NCBI RefSeq assembly: GCF_001654915.1
Contig: NZ_LXEQ01000058.1
Source: Buttiauxella ferragutiae
GTDB lineage: Bacteria > Pseudomonadota > Gammaproteobacteria > Enterobacterales > Enterobacteriaceae
Reading direction: 5' to 3' (one strand)
Length of the DNA: 64,000 nucleotides
The notes below the pieces were generated by a model, which worked only from the letters and a program-made list of their open reading frames with translations, had not been told where the DNA came from and made no database searches. Made by a program: the position numbers and the translations under genes. Positions 36,013 through 45,117 of the stretch are shown here, piece after piece; the first letter of the stretch is position 1; each line of letters begins with the position of its first letter.

Positions 36013-36333
36013 TCAGGCTTTTTCTAGCGTACACAGCAGCGGATGCTCATGCTCCCTTGCGTACTGGTTCACTAACGCGACTTTGGTTTCCGCTACTTCT
36101 GCAGTAAAAATGCCACAGATAGCTTTACCCTGATAGTGCACAGTGAGCATCAATTGCGTTGCACGTTCTACATCATAAGAAAAGAACTTTTGCAGCACGT
36201 CAATAACAAATTCCATCGGCGTGTAGTCATCGTTCATTAACATCACTTTATACATCGACGGTGGCTTTAGCGCTTCGCGCAGTTTGTCACCCACCAGCTG
36301 GTCGAAATCCAACCAATCGTTCGTCTTACCCAT
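36013..36333 (-). CDS. clpS: ATP-dependent Clp protease adaptor protein ClpS
   Basis: The 106-residue adaptor binds N-degrons (Leu, Phe, Trp, Tyr at the N-terminus) and hands them to ClpA. A flexible N-terminal tail (MGKTNDWLDFDQL) leads into the core with YKVMLMNDDYTPMEFVIDVLQKFF, which forms the pocket holding Asp and His contacts for the degron. Length equals that of E. coli ClpS. It is the first gene of clpS-clpA and divergent from cspD. Confidence 0.98.
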   Translation of the reverse strand: MGKTNDWLDFDQLVGDKLREALKPPSMYKVMLMNDDYTPMEFVIDVLQKFFSYDVERATQLMLTVHYQGKAICGIFTAEVAETKVALVNQYAREHEHPLLCTLEKA

Positions 36334-36535
36334 TGCAAATCGTCATCATGTTAAATCGCCCATTGTCATTAAGGCGAAGCCCATAGGTTGAGTGTAATAC
36401 GCTTTCAGTGAACGCGAGTCATCGTGTTAAAAAGGCACAGTCACTAACAATAGAGAGTTCTGTCACATTAATCACAATAGCGTTAACTGCTTCAAATTTT
36501 TGACTCATTTTCATTCTTACCCCCCCGTACAACGC

Positions 36536-36563
36536 TTGACGACATGGTTAAATTATCTACATT
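36536..36563 (+). promoter_or_regulatory. Probable promoter of cspD
   Basis: TTGACG (36536-36541) and TACATT (36558-36563) with a 16-base spacer would start RNA near 36570, leaving an 88-base leader before cspD. The divergent 324-base clpS-cspD gap contains no other reading frame; the clpS promoter must lie at 36334-36530 but I could not fix it. Confidence 0.5.
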
Positions 36564-36657
36564 GTACAAGCGTGAGGTGGCGAGGTTTTGAACAGCCCGC
36601 CCTCACCCCACCGGTTCATTCCATCTCACTTATAAGATTTACGAAGGATGTAGAAGC

Positions 36658-36885
36658 ATGGAGACGGGTACTGTTAAATGGTTCAATAACGCTAAAGGGT
36701 TCGGTTTTATCTGCCCAGAAGGCGGCGGCGAAGATATCTTCGCGCATTACTCCACCATTCAGATGGATGGTTACAGAACGCTTAAAGCCGGACAAACTGT
36801 CAGGTTTGATGTACATCAGGGGCCAAAAGGCAATCACGCTAGTTTGATTGTGCCTCTGGAACTCGAGGCAGCAGCGGTCGCCTGA
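36658..36885 (+). CDS. cspD: Cold-shock-domain DNA replication inhibitor CspD
   Basis: The 75-residue single cold-shock domain contains RNP1 (KGFGFI, near residue 14) and the RNP2-like DIFAHYS. Unlike CspA, the family member CspD is induced in stationary phase and starvation, dimerises, binds single-stranded DNA and blocks replication. It is not cold induced. In E. coli it is a ClpAP or Lon-sensitive protein encoded divergently from clpS, as here. One residue longer than E. coli CspD (74). Confidence 0.95.
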   Translation: METGTVKWFNNAKGFGFICPEGGGEDIFAHYSTIQMDGYRTLKAGQTVRFDVHQGPKGNHASLIVPLELEAAAVA

Positions 36886-36917
36886 CCCTTTTGTTTCATT
36901 GTGTACATCCCCAGTTC

Positions 36918-36950
36918 AAAATGCCAGCCCACGAGCTGGCATTTTTATTT
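36918..36950 (+). terminator. Intrinsic terminator of cspD
   Basis: An 11-base-pair stem (AAAATGCCAGC / GCTGGCATTTT, 6-base loop) runs into a T-rich tail. It separates cspD from the convergent macB. Confidence 0.82.
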
Positions 36951-36986
36951 CGGGTCTATAACCAATCGTCATATCTCAGATGAAAA

Positions 36987-38933
36987 TTATTCACGCGCCA
37001 GCGCATCAATTGGGTTCAATCTCGCCGCATTTCTCGCCGGTAACCAACCAAAAATAATTCCTGTTGCGGTCGAACAAGCAAATGCGGTGAACAACGCCAT
37101 CGGTGAGAAACCAATTTCCCAGCCCGGCAAAACCAGTTGCAGGGTGAAGGCAATCAGTAGAGATAACGAAATCCCCAACGCACCACCCACCAGACACACC
37201 AGCACAGCTTCAATCAAAAACTGCTGCAACACATCACTGGCGCGAGCGCCCACTGCCATGCGGATACCAATCTCTTTGGTACGCTCCGTTACCGACACCA
37301 GCATGATATTCATCACGCCAATCCCGCCCACCAGCAATGAGATGACCGCCACCAATGTCAGGAACATCTGTAAAGTACGTGTGGTCTTTTCCGCCGTTTT
37401 CAACAGGCCATCCATATTGTAGGTGAAGAAATCTTTCTTACCGTGACGTAGCTGCAACAAACGATTGAGCTGCAGCTCGGCTTCGTGGCTGTTATAGCCC
37501 TCATTCACCCGCACCGTTATCGAGTTCAGCCAACTTTGCCCCATCACACGACCCGCCATGGTGTTATACGGCAACCAGACACGCAGAATCTTGCTGCTGC
37601 CAAACATTGACTGCTTCTCTTGCGCCACGCCGATAACCGTCGCAGGCATATTCCCCACCAGCACGATTTCGCCAACCACTTTGGCTTTATCAGGGAACAA
37701 CTGCCGTTTGGTATTGCTGTCCAGCACAACCACTTGCGCACGGCCTGTGAGTTGTTCATCGTTGAAGGTATTGCCTTCGCTAAACGTCATGCCGTAGACA
37801 TTAAAATATTGGCTGCTGACACCATTGACGCTGGCGGCGGCATCAACGTTGCCATAGCGCACGCGTAAATTGCTCGACAACGAAGGCGTGGCTGAACTAA
37901 CCCACGGTTGCTGGCTGATGGCCGCCAGGTCGTCGTATTTCAGCGCTTGCTGGTATTGCGGGTCGTCGTCACCAAAATCTTTGCCGGGATAGACATCAAT
38001 GGTGTTAGTGCCGATGGAGCGAATATCCTGCAACACCAGCTGTTTAGCCGCATCACCGACAATCACAATCGACACCACTGACGCGATACCAATAATAATC
38101 CCCAGCATCGTCAGCAGCGTGCGCATTTTATTCGCCGCCAGCGCCAGCCAGGCCATGGTCAGAGCTTCACGGAAGCTGCTGATGGTCTGCTGAAATGGCG
38201 AGTTAACCGGTTGGGTTTTCAGCTCTTTCTGGGCCGCGGGTGGTTGAGAGACCGAGGGCGGGTTACTGATAATTTCCCCGTCACGTATTTCAATGACGCG
38301 CTGCGCCTGCGCGGCAATCGTCGGGTCGTGCGTCACAATAATAACCGTATGGCCCAGCTCGCGCAGTTGCTTGAGTGTGGCCATCACTTCTTCACCAGAA
38401 TGGCTATCCAGCGCGCCTGTCGGTTCATCGGCAAGAATCACCTGCCCGCCATTCATCAGCGCGCGAGCGATACTGACACGTTGCTGCTGACCACCAGAAA
38501 GCTGTGACGGCAGATAATCGACGCGATCCGCAAGCCCCAGACGCATCAACAAAGCGCGCGCCCGTTGTTGACGATAAACTCGCGCCGTTCCGGCATACAC
38601 TGCCGGGACTTCGACGTTTTGCGTAGCATTCAAATGCGAGAGCAAGTGATAGCGCTGGAAGATAAAACCGAAATGTTCACGCCGCAGCGTGGCGAGCGCA
38701 TCACTATCAAGCAACGCGACATCTTGCCCGGCCACTTTGTAACTGCCGCTGCTGGGTTTATCGAGGCAGCCGAGGATATTCATCAGCGTTGATTTGCCAG
38801 AACCCGACGCCCCGACAATCGCCACCATTTCACCCGCTTCAATGGTGATATTAACGCCTTTTAGCACCTCAACTTGTTCGTCACCCGACGGATAGCTACG
38901 GCGAATATCACGCAGCTCAAGCAGTGCTGTCAT
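36987..38933 (-). CDS. macB: MacB, ABC transporter permease/ATPase of the MacAB-TolC system
   Basis: The 648-residue inner-membrane protein has an N-terminal ATPase (Walker A GASGSGKST, signature LSGGQQQRVSIARAL, Walker B VILADEPTGALDS) fused to four helices. Two helices bracket a large periplasmic domain (about residues 290-525). Dimeric MacB works as a mechanotransmitter with MacA and TolC, exporting enterotoxin, haem precursors and, under laboratory conditions, macrolides. Its ATG overlaps the macA stop (ATGA). Confidence 0.97.
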   Translation of the reverse strand: MTALLELRDIRRSYPSGDEQVEVLKGVNITIEAGEMVAIVGASGSGKSTLMNILGCLDKPSSGSYKVAGQDVALLDSDALATLRREHFGFIFQRYHLLSHLNATQNVEVPAVYAGTARVYRQQRARALLMRLGLADRVDYLPSQLSGGQQQRVSIARALMNGGQVILADEPTGALDSHSGEEVMATLKQLRELGHTVIIVTHDPTIAAQAQRVIEIRDGEIISNPPSVSQPPAAQKELKTQPVNSPFQQTISSFREALTMAWLALAANKMRTLLTMLGIIIGIASVVSIVIVGDAAKQLVLQDIRSIGTNTIDVYPGKDFGDDDPQYQQALKYDDLAAISQQPWVSSATPSLSSNLRVRYGNVDAAASVNGVSSQYFNVYGMTFSEGNTFNDEQLTGRAQVVVLDSNTKRQLFPDKAKVVGEIVLVGNMPATVIGVAQEKQSMFGSSKILRVWLPYNTMAGRVMGQSWLNSITVRVNEGYNSHEAELQLNRLLQLRHGKKDFFTYNMDGLLKTAEKTTRTLQMFLTLVAVISLLVGGIGVMNIMLVSVTERTKEIGIRMAVGARASDVLQQFLIEAVLVCLVGGALGISLSLLIAFTLQLVLPGWEIGFSPMALFTAFACSTATGIIFGWLPARNAARLNPIDALARE

Positions 38934-40045
38934 GGGGAGCTCCCGGCGGTGCTTTTGCCAATCACCACTTCTTCGCCTTCAGTCAAACCCGTAGCAACCT
39001 GTACCTGGGTGTCATTGCGCATACCGATGGTAATTTCACGATCGCGAGTTTCACCATTACGTAGCACTGACACTTTGTAACGGTTATCCCCTACCGGCTC
39101 GCCCAGTGCTGCAAGCGGAATGGTTAGCACCTCTTTCACGCCACCGAGTTGAATATGCACTTGCGCGGTCATTTCCAGGCGCAATACCCCTTGCGGATTC
39201 GGGACTTCAAAACGTGCGTTATAGAAAATCGCATCGTTCACTTTCACCGGCGTTGGCAGAATATCGATTAACAAACCTTCATAGCGTGTTAGAGGGTCGC
39301 CCAGCACGGTGAACCAGGCTTTTTGGCCTGGTTTAAGATGAATCACGTCAGCTTCAGAAACCTGTGCTTTCACCAGCATGGTACCCAGATCGGCAAGCGT
39401 CAGAATGTTTGGCGCTTGCTGTGCGGCAATCACTGTCTGGCCTTGTTTGGTGGTGATTTCGGTCACTTCACCCGCCATAGGTGCAACAATCTGCGTGTAA
39501 TCGAGGTTGGTTTTCGCGGTGTCTAAAGAGGCCTGATTGCGTTTGATTTGCGCGTCAATGGTGCCAATTTGTGCTTGCCTCACTTCAAGATCGGTCACTG
39601 CGGTATCGAGATCTTGTTGTGATATAGCCTGAGTTTTGGCCAGTGCTCTCTGGCGATTCAGCGTCACTTGTGCAAGTTTTGCCTGCGCCACAGCCTGCCG
39701 CCGCTGCGCGCGCAACTCCATTAACGTTGCCTCAACTTCCTTGATCTGGTTTTGTGCCTGCTCGGGATCGATAACCCCCAACAGCTGATCCTTTTTCACT
39801 TTATCGCCGATGTTCACCGACAGCGTTTTCAACTGCCCACTGACCTGCGCACCGACATCAACTTTGCGCAATGCATCCAGCTTCCCCGTTGCCAGCACGC
39901 TTTGCTGCAACTCGCCTTTGCGCACAATCATCGTCTGATAAACCGGCGTCGGCGCGTTCAGAAACTTCCACAGCCAGACGCCCAACAACAGAACTAACAG
40001 GCCCAGAAGCCAATAGCGTTTTTTTATTTTTCCCTTGAATCTCAT
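38930..40045 (-). CDS. macA: MacA, periplasmic adaptor of the MacAB-TolC system
   Basis: The 371-residue membrane-fusion protein has one N-terminal membrane helix (about residues 10-28), a lipoyl/beta-barrel core and an alpha-helical hairpin (residues about 90-175, rich in Q/A/L/R) that contacts TolC. It bridges MacB to TolC and stimulates MacB ATPase. The start at 40043-40045 follows AGGAT and gives the E. coli length; the longer in-frame extension has no good ribosome site. It is divergent from ybjX. Confidence 0.96.
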   Translation of the reverse strand: MRFKGKIKKRYWLLGLLVLLLGVWLWKFLNAPTPVYQTMIVRKGELQQSVLATGKLDALRKVDVGAQVSGQLKTLSVNIGDKVKKDQLLGVIDPEQAQNQIKEVEATLMELRAQRRQAVAQAKLAQVTLNRQRALAKTQAISQQDLDTAVTDLEVRQAQIGTIDAQIKRNQASLDTAKTNLDYTQIVAPMAGEVTEITTKQGQTVIAAQQAPNILTLADLGTMLVKAQVSEADVIHLKPGQKAWFTVLGDPLTRYEGLLIDILPTPVKVNDAIFYNARFEVPNPQGVLRLEMTAQVHIQLGGVKEVLTIPLAALGEPVGDNRYKVSVLRNGETRDREITIGMRNDTQVQVATGLTEGEEVVIGKSTAGSSP

Positions 40046-40185
40046 AGGTATCCTGCAAAAAGACTGGCTAATTAAATGAAGTATCAACAAAAGTTGTAAA
40101 CCCGTATCGGCCTTACGGTGATTGAACCTACGTTGAATTCACAAATGGTGAAATAACCCCAATGTTTCTCAACCAGGTTTCAATC

Positions 40186-41133
40186 ATGTCATCAATTGCC
40201 GAAAACGAATTCCGATCAACAGCTCAACTCAATGGCTGGCGGTTGTTTCTTTCTTTAGCAAAGGGACAATGGACGCCGGGGATTGCGTGGCAGAACCCAG
40301 CCTATCGTCGAAAATTCGTCCTGCGTTCACTGACCAGCCCACTTTCTACCGCTCGCTTGTTGAACGATTTATCGCATCAACCTTTGCTGGAAAAATTGCT
40401 GGCGGTGCAACCAGGGTTACCTTGTCGTCTTCATCGCCCTTATTTATCGGTGAATTTTAACCGTAAGGCGGCGGCAAGCGCATTGTCTTTCCACTACCGC
40501 GTACTGAACGCAGCACTGCCGAAACGCTTGTTACTACAACACTACTCAACTGACGGAGCACGTTTGGCAACAATAACGGGTAAAGATGAGAACTTCTACC
40601 ATCTTGATTTCCGCGCCGACCCCTTTGTCGATAAAGAAGGTGAAGCCACACTAACACTGACCCGCCACGATGGCGTTGTTTTAGCAGGCTTGACCTTCAC
40701 CCTATGCTGTCACCAGCAGAAATCGACGCTGTTTATTGGTGGCTTGCAGGGTGCCAAAAGTGATATCCCACATGAATATATCCAGGTCGCGACCAAAGCG
40801 TGTCACGGATTATTCCCGAAACGCCTGGTGCTGGAAGCGGCTTGCTTGTTAGCTCGTCATTTAGGGGTGAACCAGATTCTGGCCGTGAGTAACCGCGCAC
40901 ATATCTATCACTCGTGGCGTTATGCAAAAAAGAAGCAGGACAAAATTCATGCCGATTACGATAGTTTCTGGGAATCGATGAGCGGCGAATTAACCCCAGA
41001 AGGCTACTTTGAGCTGCCACTGGGAGTGGCCCGCAAACCTGTTGAAGAGATTGCCAGCAAAAAGCGCGCAGAGTACCGCCGCCGCTACAGTTTACTAGAT
41101 GAGATGATGGAGCAAATCGAGCAGCGGCTATGA
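40186..41133 (+). CDS. ybjX: VirK/YbjX family protein (DUF535)
   Basis: The 315-residue predicted cytoplasmic protein belongs to the VirK/YbjX family; it has no signal peptide or clear membrane helix. Conserved segments are GLPCRLHRPYLS, HTLFIGGLQGAK-like STLFIGGLQGAKSDIP, HADYDSFW and IASKKRAEYRRRY. Family members in Shigella and Salmonella are tied to virulence or antimicrobial-peptide resistance under PhoP, but the molecular role is unknown. The start at 40186 (AGG upstream) is preferred to an ATG eight codons earlier that lacks a ribosome site. It is divergent from macA and convergent with ybjD. Confidence 0.85.
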   Translation: MSSIAENEFRSTAQLNGWRLFLSLAKGQWTPGIAWQNPAYRRKFVLRSLTSPLSTARLLNDLSHQPLLEKLLAVQPGLPCRLHRPYLSVNFNRKAAASALSFHYRVLNAALPKRLLLQHYSTDGARLATITGKDENFYHLDFRADPFVDKEGEATLTLTRHDGVVLAGLTFTLCCHQQKSTLFIGGLQGAKSDIPHEYIQVATKACHGLFPKRLVLEAACLLARHLGVNQILAVSNRAHIYHSWRYAKKKQDKIHADYDSFWESMSGELTPEGYFELPLGVARKPVEEIASKKRAEYRRRYSLLDEMMEQIEQRL

Positions 41134-41140
41134 ATTAACC

Positions 41141-41160
41141 GCCGGGCTAATCGGCCCGGC
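41141..41160. terminator. GC hairpin between convergent ybjX and ybjD
   Basis: GCCGGGC and GCCCGGC form a 7-base-pair stem with a 6-base loop, overlapping the last codons of ybjD. No U-run follows on either strand, so it may act only as an RNA 3' end stabiliser. Confidence 0.4.
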
Positions 41161-42802
41161 CACGCGCCAGCCATAACACTCGCGAGAACATTTTTCGCAA
41201 CAGTGACGGCACGGCATCAACTCCGCGTCTCCCCGCTTCCATCGCCACTTCTATCGCTAAATCGGGCTTGGAAGAACGATGAATAGCTTTCACAATAACG
41301 CGGCGCATATTCATCGGTACGTTTTCGGGGATTTGCGCCACGCGATGGAACACATCGGAAAATCCCTGACGATACATGAAGTGTTCCATGTCCATCGCCG
41401 GGAGCGCGGTAAGATGCTCACGTTCCTGGTCACGATCATTTTCCAAAATACCACGCACCACTGACGCATATTTTTTCCCCGCTTCATCGCCATCCACCAG
41501 CACATGCCATTCAATGCCCATGCGCCGTGCAAACTTGATCAATGGGCGCAGACCCGACTGCGCAAATTCGATAACTTTCACCCCTTCGGCATCGAAATGG
41601 TGCCCGCACTGACGTGCCAGTTCGTTCATCACCCACACCTCCGTTTCCCCTTCAACCAACAGCCAGCAGCGGGCAAACAATGAAGAAGCGCGATTAAAGC
41701 GGATATGAAAGGCAATACGACGGCTGTCTTCTGCATTCATGCCGCCAGGGCCGAGCCTCCAGGCCGCAACCCTTGACGATTCACGCACCAGGCGGCAAAC
41801 GTTCTCGACAGGCGTGAGCGATAGCAATTCGCCCGAATTGGTAGTGGTGATTTTTTGCAGCGGCAGCAGATTGAGCAAATGCCAGGCCACCGACAACATA
41901 ATCGGGTGCAGTCGGGTTTCAGGATCTTCCACCAGCAGCAATGGCCGCGCGTCTTTATCCAGAACCACGTTGCCTTTAGCCTGCAGCAAGGTTGAAAACA
42001 TCCCCAGTAAAATCATTCGATGAGTGCGGCTGTTGGGTTTGTCGATCATGCGGTTGATGATGTCCAGATAACGCCAGCTGCGTTGTTCATCGTGCGAGCG
42101 GCGACGTAACAAGCGTTGATGCGCGGTAGCACCTTGCTCAGCAAAATAGTGCTCAAGCAATTGCACCATCGCCGACAAACCTTGCCGCAGCTGCGCATCG
42201 GTAAGATTTTGTGGACTCGAAACCAGTTCACGCGCCAGAAAATCAAGCTGGCGGGCGGTCATTTCGGTGTCTGGCATGGCGGGAATGCTGTCATTGCGTA
42301 AACGCCGCATAAAACGCGCATCACGCAAACGTAATACTGGATTGAGGCGGATGATTTGCTGGGCAAAAATGTCAATGTCATCAAGTTCGATAGCATGGCC
42401 TTTCTCATCGAGGAAACTGCGCAGCGTCAGAATAGAACCATCTTCCGCGAGCTCCCCCACCAGCCGATACATAATGCGATGAAAACCTTCCTCACCAGCA
42501 ACCCATACCGGCGCAAGCGAACGATAACGTCGGCCAAGATGATGGCCGGGCGCGGTTTCCCGAAAGGTCAGTACAATATGTAAATGATGTTCCCGGCCCT
42601 GTACGTCCCCGGGCGGGAAATAGAAATCATCGCGATTGAAGTGATAGAGCGTTTGATGCGGCGACAATAATAGCGTTAATGCGTCCAGCAGGCTGGATTT
42701 ACCCCAGGCGTTTTCACCGATCAGCACGTTATTTTGTTCAAGCATTAACGAAAGGCGGTTAATCCCCCGGAATCCGACAATCTCTACACGCTCAAGAAAC
42801 AT
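41147..42802 (-). CDS. ybjD: OLD-family ATP-dependent endonuclease YbjD
   Basis: The 551-residue protein has an N-terminal ABC/SMC-like ATPase (Walker A GENAWGKSSLLDAL at about residues 29-42; LLLVEDPETRLHPIM as the Walker B region). The C-terminal TOPRIM domain shows LLVEGETEVW and LVDGDEAGKKYA. This is the OLD (overcoming lysogenisation defect) architecture, which cuts DNA with metal ions. The exact cellular task of YbjD is unknown; OLD nucleases are linked to phage defence and repair. Length matches E. coli YbjD (552). No partner gene of a Gabija-like system adjoins it. Confidence 0.9.
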   Translation of the reverse strand: MFLERVEIVGFRGINRLSLMLEQNNVLIGENAWGKSSLLDALTLLLSPHQTLYHFNRDDFYFPPGDVQGREHHLHIVLTFRETAPGHHLGRRYRSLAPVWVAGEEGFHRIMYRLVGELAEDGSILTLRSFLDEKGHAIELDDIDIFAQQIIRLNPVLRLRDARFMRRLRNDSIPAMPDTEMTARQLDFLARELVSSPQNLTDAQLRQGLSAMVQLLEHYFAEQGATAHQRLLRRRSHDEQRSWRYLDIINRMIDKPNSRTHRMILLGMFSTLLQAKGNVVLDKDARPLLLVEDPETRLHPIMLSVAWHLLNLLPLQKITTTNSGELLSLTPVENVCRLVRESSRVAAWRLGPGGMNAEDSRRIAFHIRFNRASSLFARCWLLVEGETEVWVMNELARQCGHHFDAEGVKVIEFAQSGLRPLIKFARRMGIEWHVLVDGDEAGKKYASVVRGILENDRDQEREHLTALPAMDMEHFMYRQGFSDVFHRVAQIPENVPMNMRRVIVKAIHRSSKPDLAIEVAMEAGRRGVDAVPSLLRKMFSRVLWLARGRAD

Positions 42803-43219
42803 AACCCCTCCAGATTGGTTGATGCGCTTTCCTTTACCTGACCGGCTGCATAGTTCGAGTATAGCGACAGATTATGCGTACATCTCGGCCAAACTTTATA
42901 CAATAAAAAACAGCCGATTTTTCCATTATTACCTACGCTTTATCTGACTGTTGTAAAACATTTTCATTCCAAGATGATTATTATTTATTAATAAACTTTG
43001 TACACAATAAACGCGTATGTTGTTGAAAAGAATGACATCGCATTGCCCCACGTCAATTTATGAGGATTTAATAGACTAGTTATGACATAGCGAACTCATT
43101 AATATCACTGCTCTTTTATTATTAACGTTACATCTTTCATGGTTGTAACAAACAATAATCGGGTAGGTGCCATTATATACCTCGCCCGGAATTCAATTTT
43201 TTGAAATGCAGAGGTGGTT
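42803..43219. other. AT-rich non-coding gap between ybjD and aqpZ
   Basis: This 417-base divergent gap has no plausible gene. It should hold the ybjD and aqpZ promoters, but no -35/-10 pair stands out. One structured feature is an imperfect inverted repeat at 43160-43188 (CGGGTAGGT against ACCTCGCCCG) enclosing an AT-rich ATTATATA core 31 bases before aqpZ, which could overlap its -10 region or form a leader hairpin. Confidence 0.35.
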
Positions 43220-43915
43220 ATGTTTAGGAAATTAGCGGCAGAATTTTTTGGTACGTTTTGGTTAGTATTTGGTGGCTGTGGGAGTGCGGTACTGGCGGCG
43301 GCTTATCCGCAATTAGGAATAGGTTTTGCTGGGGTTGCATTAGCTTTTGGCTTAACCGTATTAACGATGGCTTATGCTGTCGGTCATATTTCCGGCGGTC
43401 ACTTTAACCCTGCTGTTACTCTGGGTTTATGGGCCGGCGGTCGTTTCCCTGCCAAAGAAGTCATTGGCTATCTTGTTGCGCAAGTTATTGGCGGCATCGT
43501 GGCAGCCGGTATTCTCTATTTAATTGCCAGCGGTAAAAGTGGTTTTGATGCGGCGGCTAGTGGCTTTGCTTCAAATGGCTATGGCGAACATTCACCAGAC
43601 CATTATTCCATGCTGTCAGCAATCATTATTGAAATCGTATTAACCTGCGGCTTCTTGATTGTTATTCATGGCGCAACAGATAAATTTGCTCCCGCCGGTT
43701 TTGCACCGATTGCTATCGGCCTGGCACTGACGTTGATTCACTTGATCAGCATTCCAGTGACTAATACTTCTGTGAACCCAGCGCGTAGTACTGCGGTGGC
43801 TATCTTCCAGGGGGGTTGGGCCTTACAACAGCTGTGGTTATTCTGGGTGATGCCAATTATTGGCGGTATCCTGGGCGGCGTTATCTACCGCACATTGCTG
43901 GAAAAACGTCACTAA
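43220..43915 (+). CDS. aqpZ: Aquaporin Z
   Basis: The 231-residue inner-membrane water channel has six helices and the two half-helix NPA motifs: GGHFNPAVTLG (Asn63-Pro-Ala) and NTSVNPARSTA (Asn186-Pro-Ala). Selectivity-filter residues of the water-specific type are present (Phe43-like in LAFGLTV, Arg after the second NPA). Length equals that of E. coli AqpZ. The ATG at 43220 follows AGAGG; a GTG two codons earlier is less likely. A hairpin follows the stop. Confidence 0.97.
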   Translation: MFRKLAAEFFGTFWLVFGGCGSAVLAAAYPQLGIGFAGVALAFGLTVLTMAYAVGHISGGHFNPAVTLGLWAGGRFPAKEVIGYLVAQVIGGIVAAGILYLIASGKSGFDAAASGFASNGYGEHSPDHYSMLSAIIIEIVLTCGFLIVIHGATDKFAPAGFAPIAIGLALTLIHLISIPVTNTSVNPARSTAVAIFQGGWALQQLWLFWVMPIIGGILGGVIYRTLLEKRH

Positions 43916-43922
43916 TTGACTC

Positions 43923-43950
43923 GCGTAGGGCGGATTCTTCTGCCCTACGC
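43923..43950 (+). terminator. Hairpin after aqpZ
   Basis: A perfect 9-base-pair stem (GCGTAGGGC / GCCCTACGC, 10-base loop) starts 7 bases after the aqpZ stop. The sequence after it is not U-rich, so it may stabilise the message or end transcription inefficiently. Confidence 0.5.
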
Positions 43951-44074
43951 CAAAAGCTTTATCCCGCCGCATGTAATCTGCATAAAAAACCTCTTTTTTC
44001 GTAGCTTTACTCATTCCCTTTCTTTGGGTAGTGTGACATACGCCGTTACTTTTTTTGCAAGGATTGTCCGCACC

Positions 44075-44974
44075 ATGTTTTCGGGATTGTTAATTATCTT
44101 AGTACCGCTGATCGTCGGTTATCTCATTCCATTAAAACAAACCAGTCTGCTCAAGCTTATTAATCGCCTGCTGAGCTGGATTGTTTATGTCATTCTATTT
44201 TTCATGGGCATCAGCCTCGCATTTCTCGATAACCTGGCCAGTAACCTGCTGGCGATATTTCAATATGCCGCGGTTAGCGTTGTGGTGTTATTGCTTTGCA
44301 ATGCGGCAGCGTTGCTGTGGCTTGAGCGCTCTATGCCATGGCGACACAATCATGAACAAGAAAAGCTTCCTTCGCGCATAGCGATGGCGCTGGAATCTCT
44401 CAAACTGTGCGGCGTGGTGATTGCAGGATTTGCACTCGGTCTAACGGCATGGCCGATTCTGCAACACGCTACAGACGCCAGTGAATACACGCTAATCTTC
44501 CTGTTATTACTGGTGGGGATTCAACTGCGTAATAGTGGCATGACATTAAAGCAGATCGTATTAAATCGCCGCGGCATGATTGTCGCCGTTGTTGTGGTGC
44601 TCAGCTCAATGGCGGGCGGCGTCATCAACGCCTTTATTCTCGACCTGCCAATCAAAACCGGCTTAGCCATGGCGTCAGGCTTCGGCTGGTATTCACTTTC
44701 CGGTATTTTGATGACGGAATCTTATGGCCCGGTGATCGGCAGCGCGGCGTTCTTCAACGACCTGGCGCGGGAACTGATTGCCATCATGTTGATTCCCGGT
44801 CTGGTGCGCCGCAGTCGTTCAACCGCTCTCGGGTTGTCCGGCGCAACATCAATGGATTTCACACTCCCGGTACTGCAACGCAGTGGCGGTCTGGAAATTG
44901 TCCCGGCGGCGATTGTTCACGGCTTTATCCTCAGCTTACTGACTCCGCTATTAATGGCTTTTTTCGCCTCCTGA
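44075..44974 (+). CDS. lysO: L-lysine exporter LysO
   Basis: The 299-residue inner-membrane protein (formerly YbjE) has about eight helices and exports lysine and its toxic analogue thialysine. It starts MFSGLLIILVPLIVGYLIP. Conserved features are GISLAFLDN, GFGWYSLSG with a buried acidic residue following (TESYGP), and SMDFTLPVLQR. Length is identical to E. coli LysO. The open frame extends back to the aqpZ stop, but the start at 44075 follows AAGGA and matches the family. In E. coli it is controlled by ArgR and lysine; I could not find a convincing ARG box here. Confidence 0.94.
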   Translation: MFSGLLIILVPLIVGYLIPLKQTSLLKLINRLLSWIVYVILFFMGISLAFLDNLASNLLAIFQYAAVSVVVLLLCNAAALLWLERSMPWRHNHEQEKLPSRIAMALESLKLCGVVIAGFALGLTAWPILQHATDASEYTLIFLLLLVGIQLRNSGMTLKQIVLNRRGMIVAVVVVLSSMAGGVINAFILDLPIKTGLAMASGFGWYSLSGILMTESYGPVIGSAAFFNDLARELIAIMLIPGLVRRSRSTALGLSGATSMDFTLPVLQRSGGLEIVPAAIVHGFILSLLTPLLMAFFAS

Positions 44975-44981
44975 TACCTCA

Positions 44982-45005
44982 TTGGCGGTAGGTTCCTGCC
45001 GCCAA
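44982..45005 (+). terminator. Hairpin after lysO
   Basis: TTGGCGG and CCGCCAA, extended by a wobble pair and AGG/CCT, form a stem of about 11 pairs just after the lysO stop. The tail AAATTG is not a U-run, so termination strength is uncertain. Confidence 0.45.
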
Positions 45006-45007
45006 AA

Positions 45008-45103
45008 TTGCGCTAAATCAATCTCCTTTTAAGTTGCATTAAAAATACCTTTTCCCGGTGCAGTACTGAGCATAACCTTAAAGATGTATATCAAATATAA
45101 CTT
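45008..45103 (+). promoter_or_regulatory. hcp-hcr control region: FNR-like and NsrR sites
   Basis: TTGCGCTAAATCAA (45008-45021) keeps the better half of an FNR site with two mismatches in the other. AAGATGTATAT-C-AAATATAACTT (45081-45103) matches the 11-1-11 palindrome of the nitric-oxide-sensing repressor NsrR, with 8 of 11 positions symmetric. In E. coli hcp is activated by FNR from a distal site and tightly repressed by NsrR near the start of transcription, which fits this spacing if RNA begins near 45083-45087. Confidence 0.55.
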
Positions 45104-45117
45104 TAAAAGGTACGATT

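Noticed and set aside
40162..40182. PhoP box before ybjX (TGTTTC...GGTTTC)
   Set aside because: The two half-sites are 13 bases apart instead of the 11-base periodicity of PhoP boxes and both end in C rather than A.
41147..42802. Gabija-type defence system at ybjD
   Set aside because: YbjD has the OLD nuclease fold, but no UvrD-like helicase or other partner is adjacent; it is the conserved stand-alone enteric gene.
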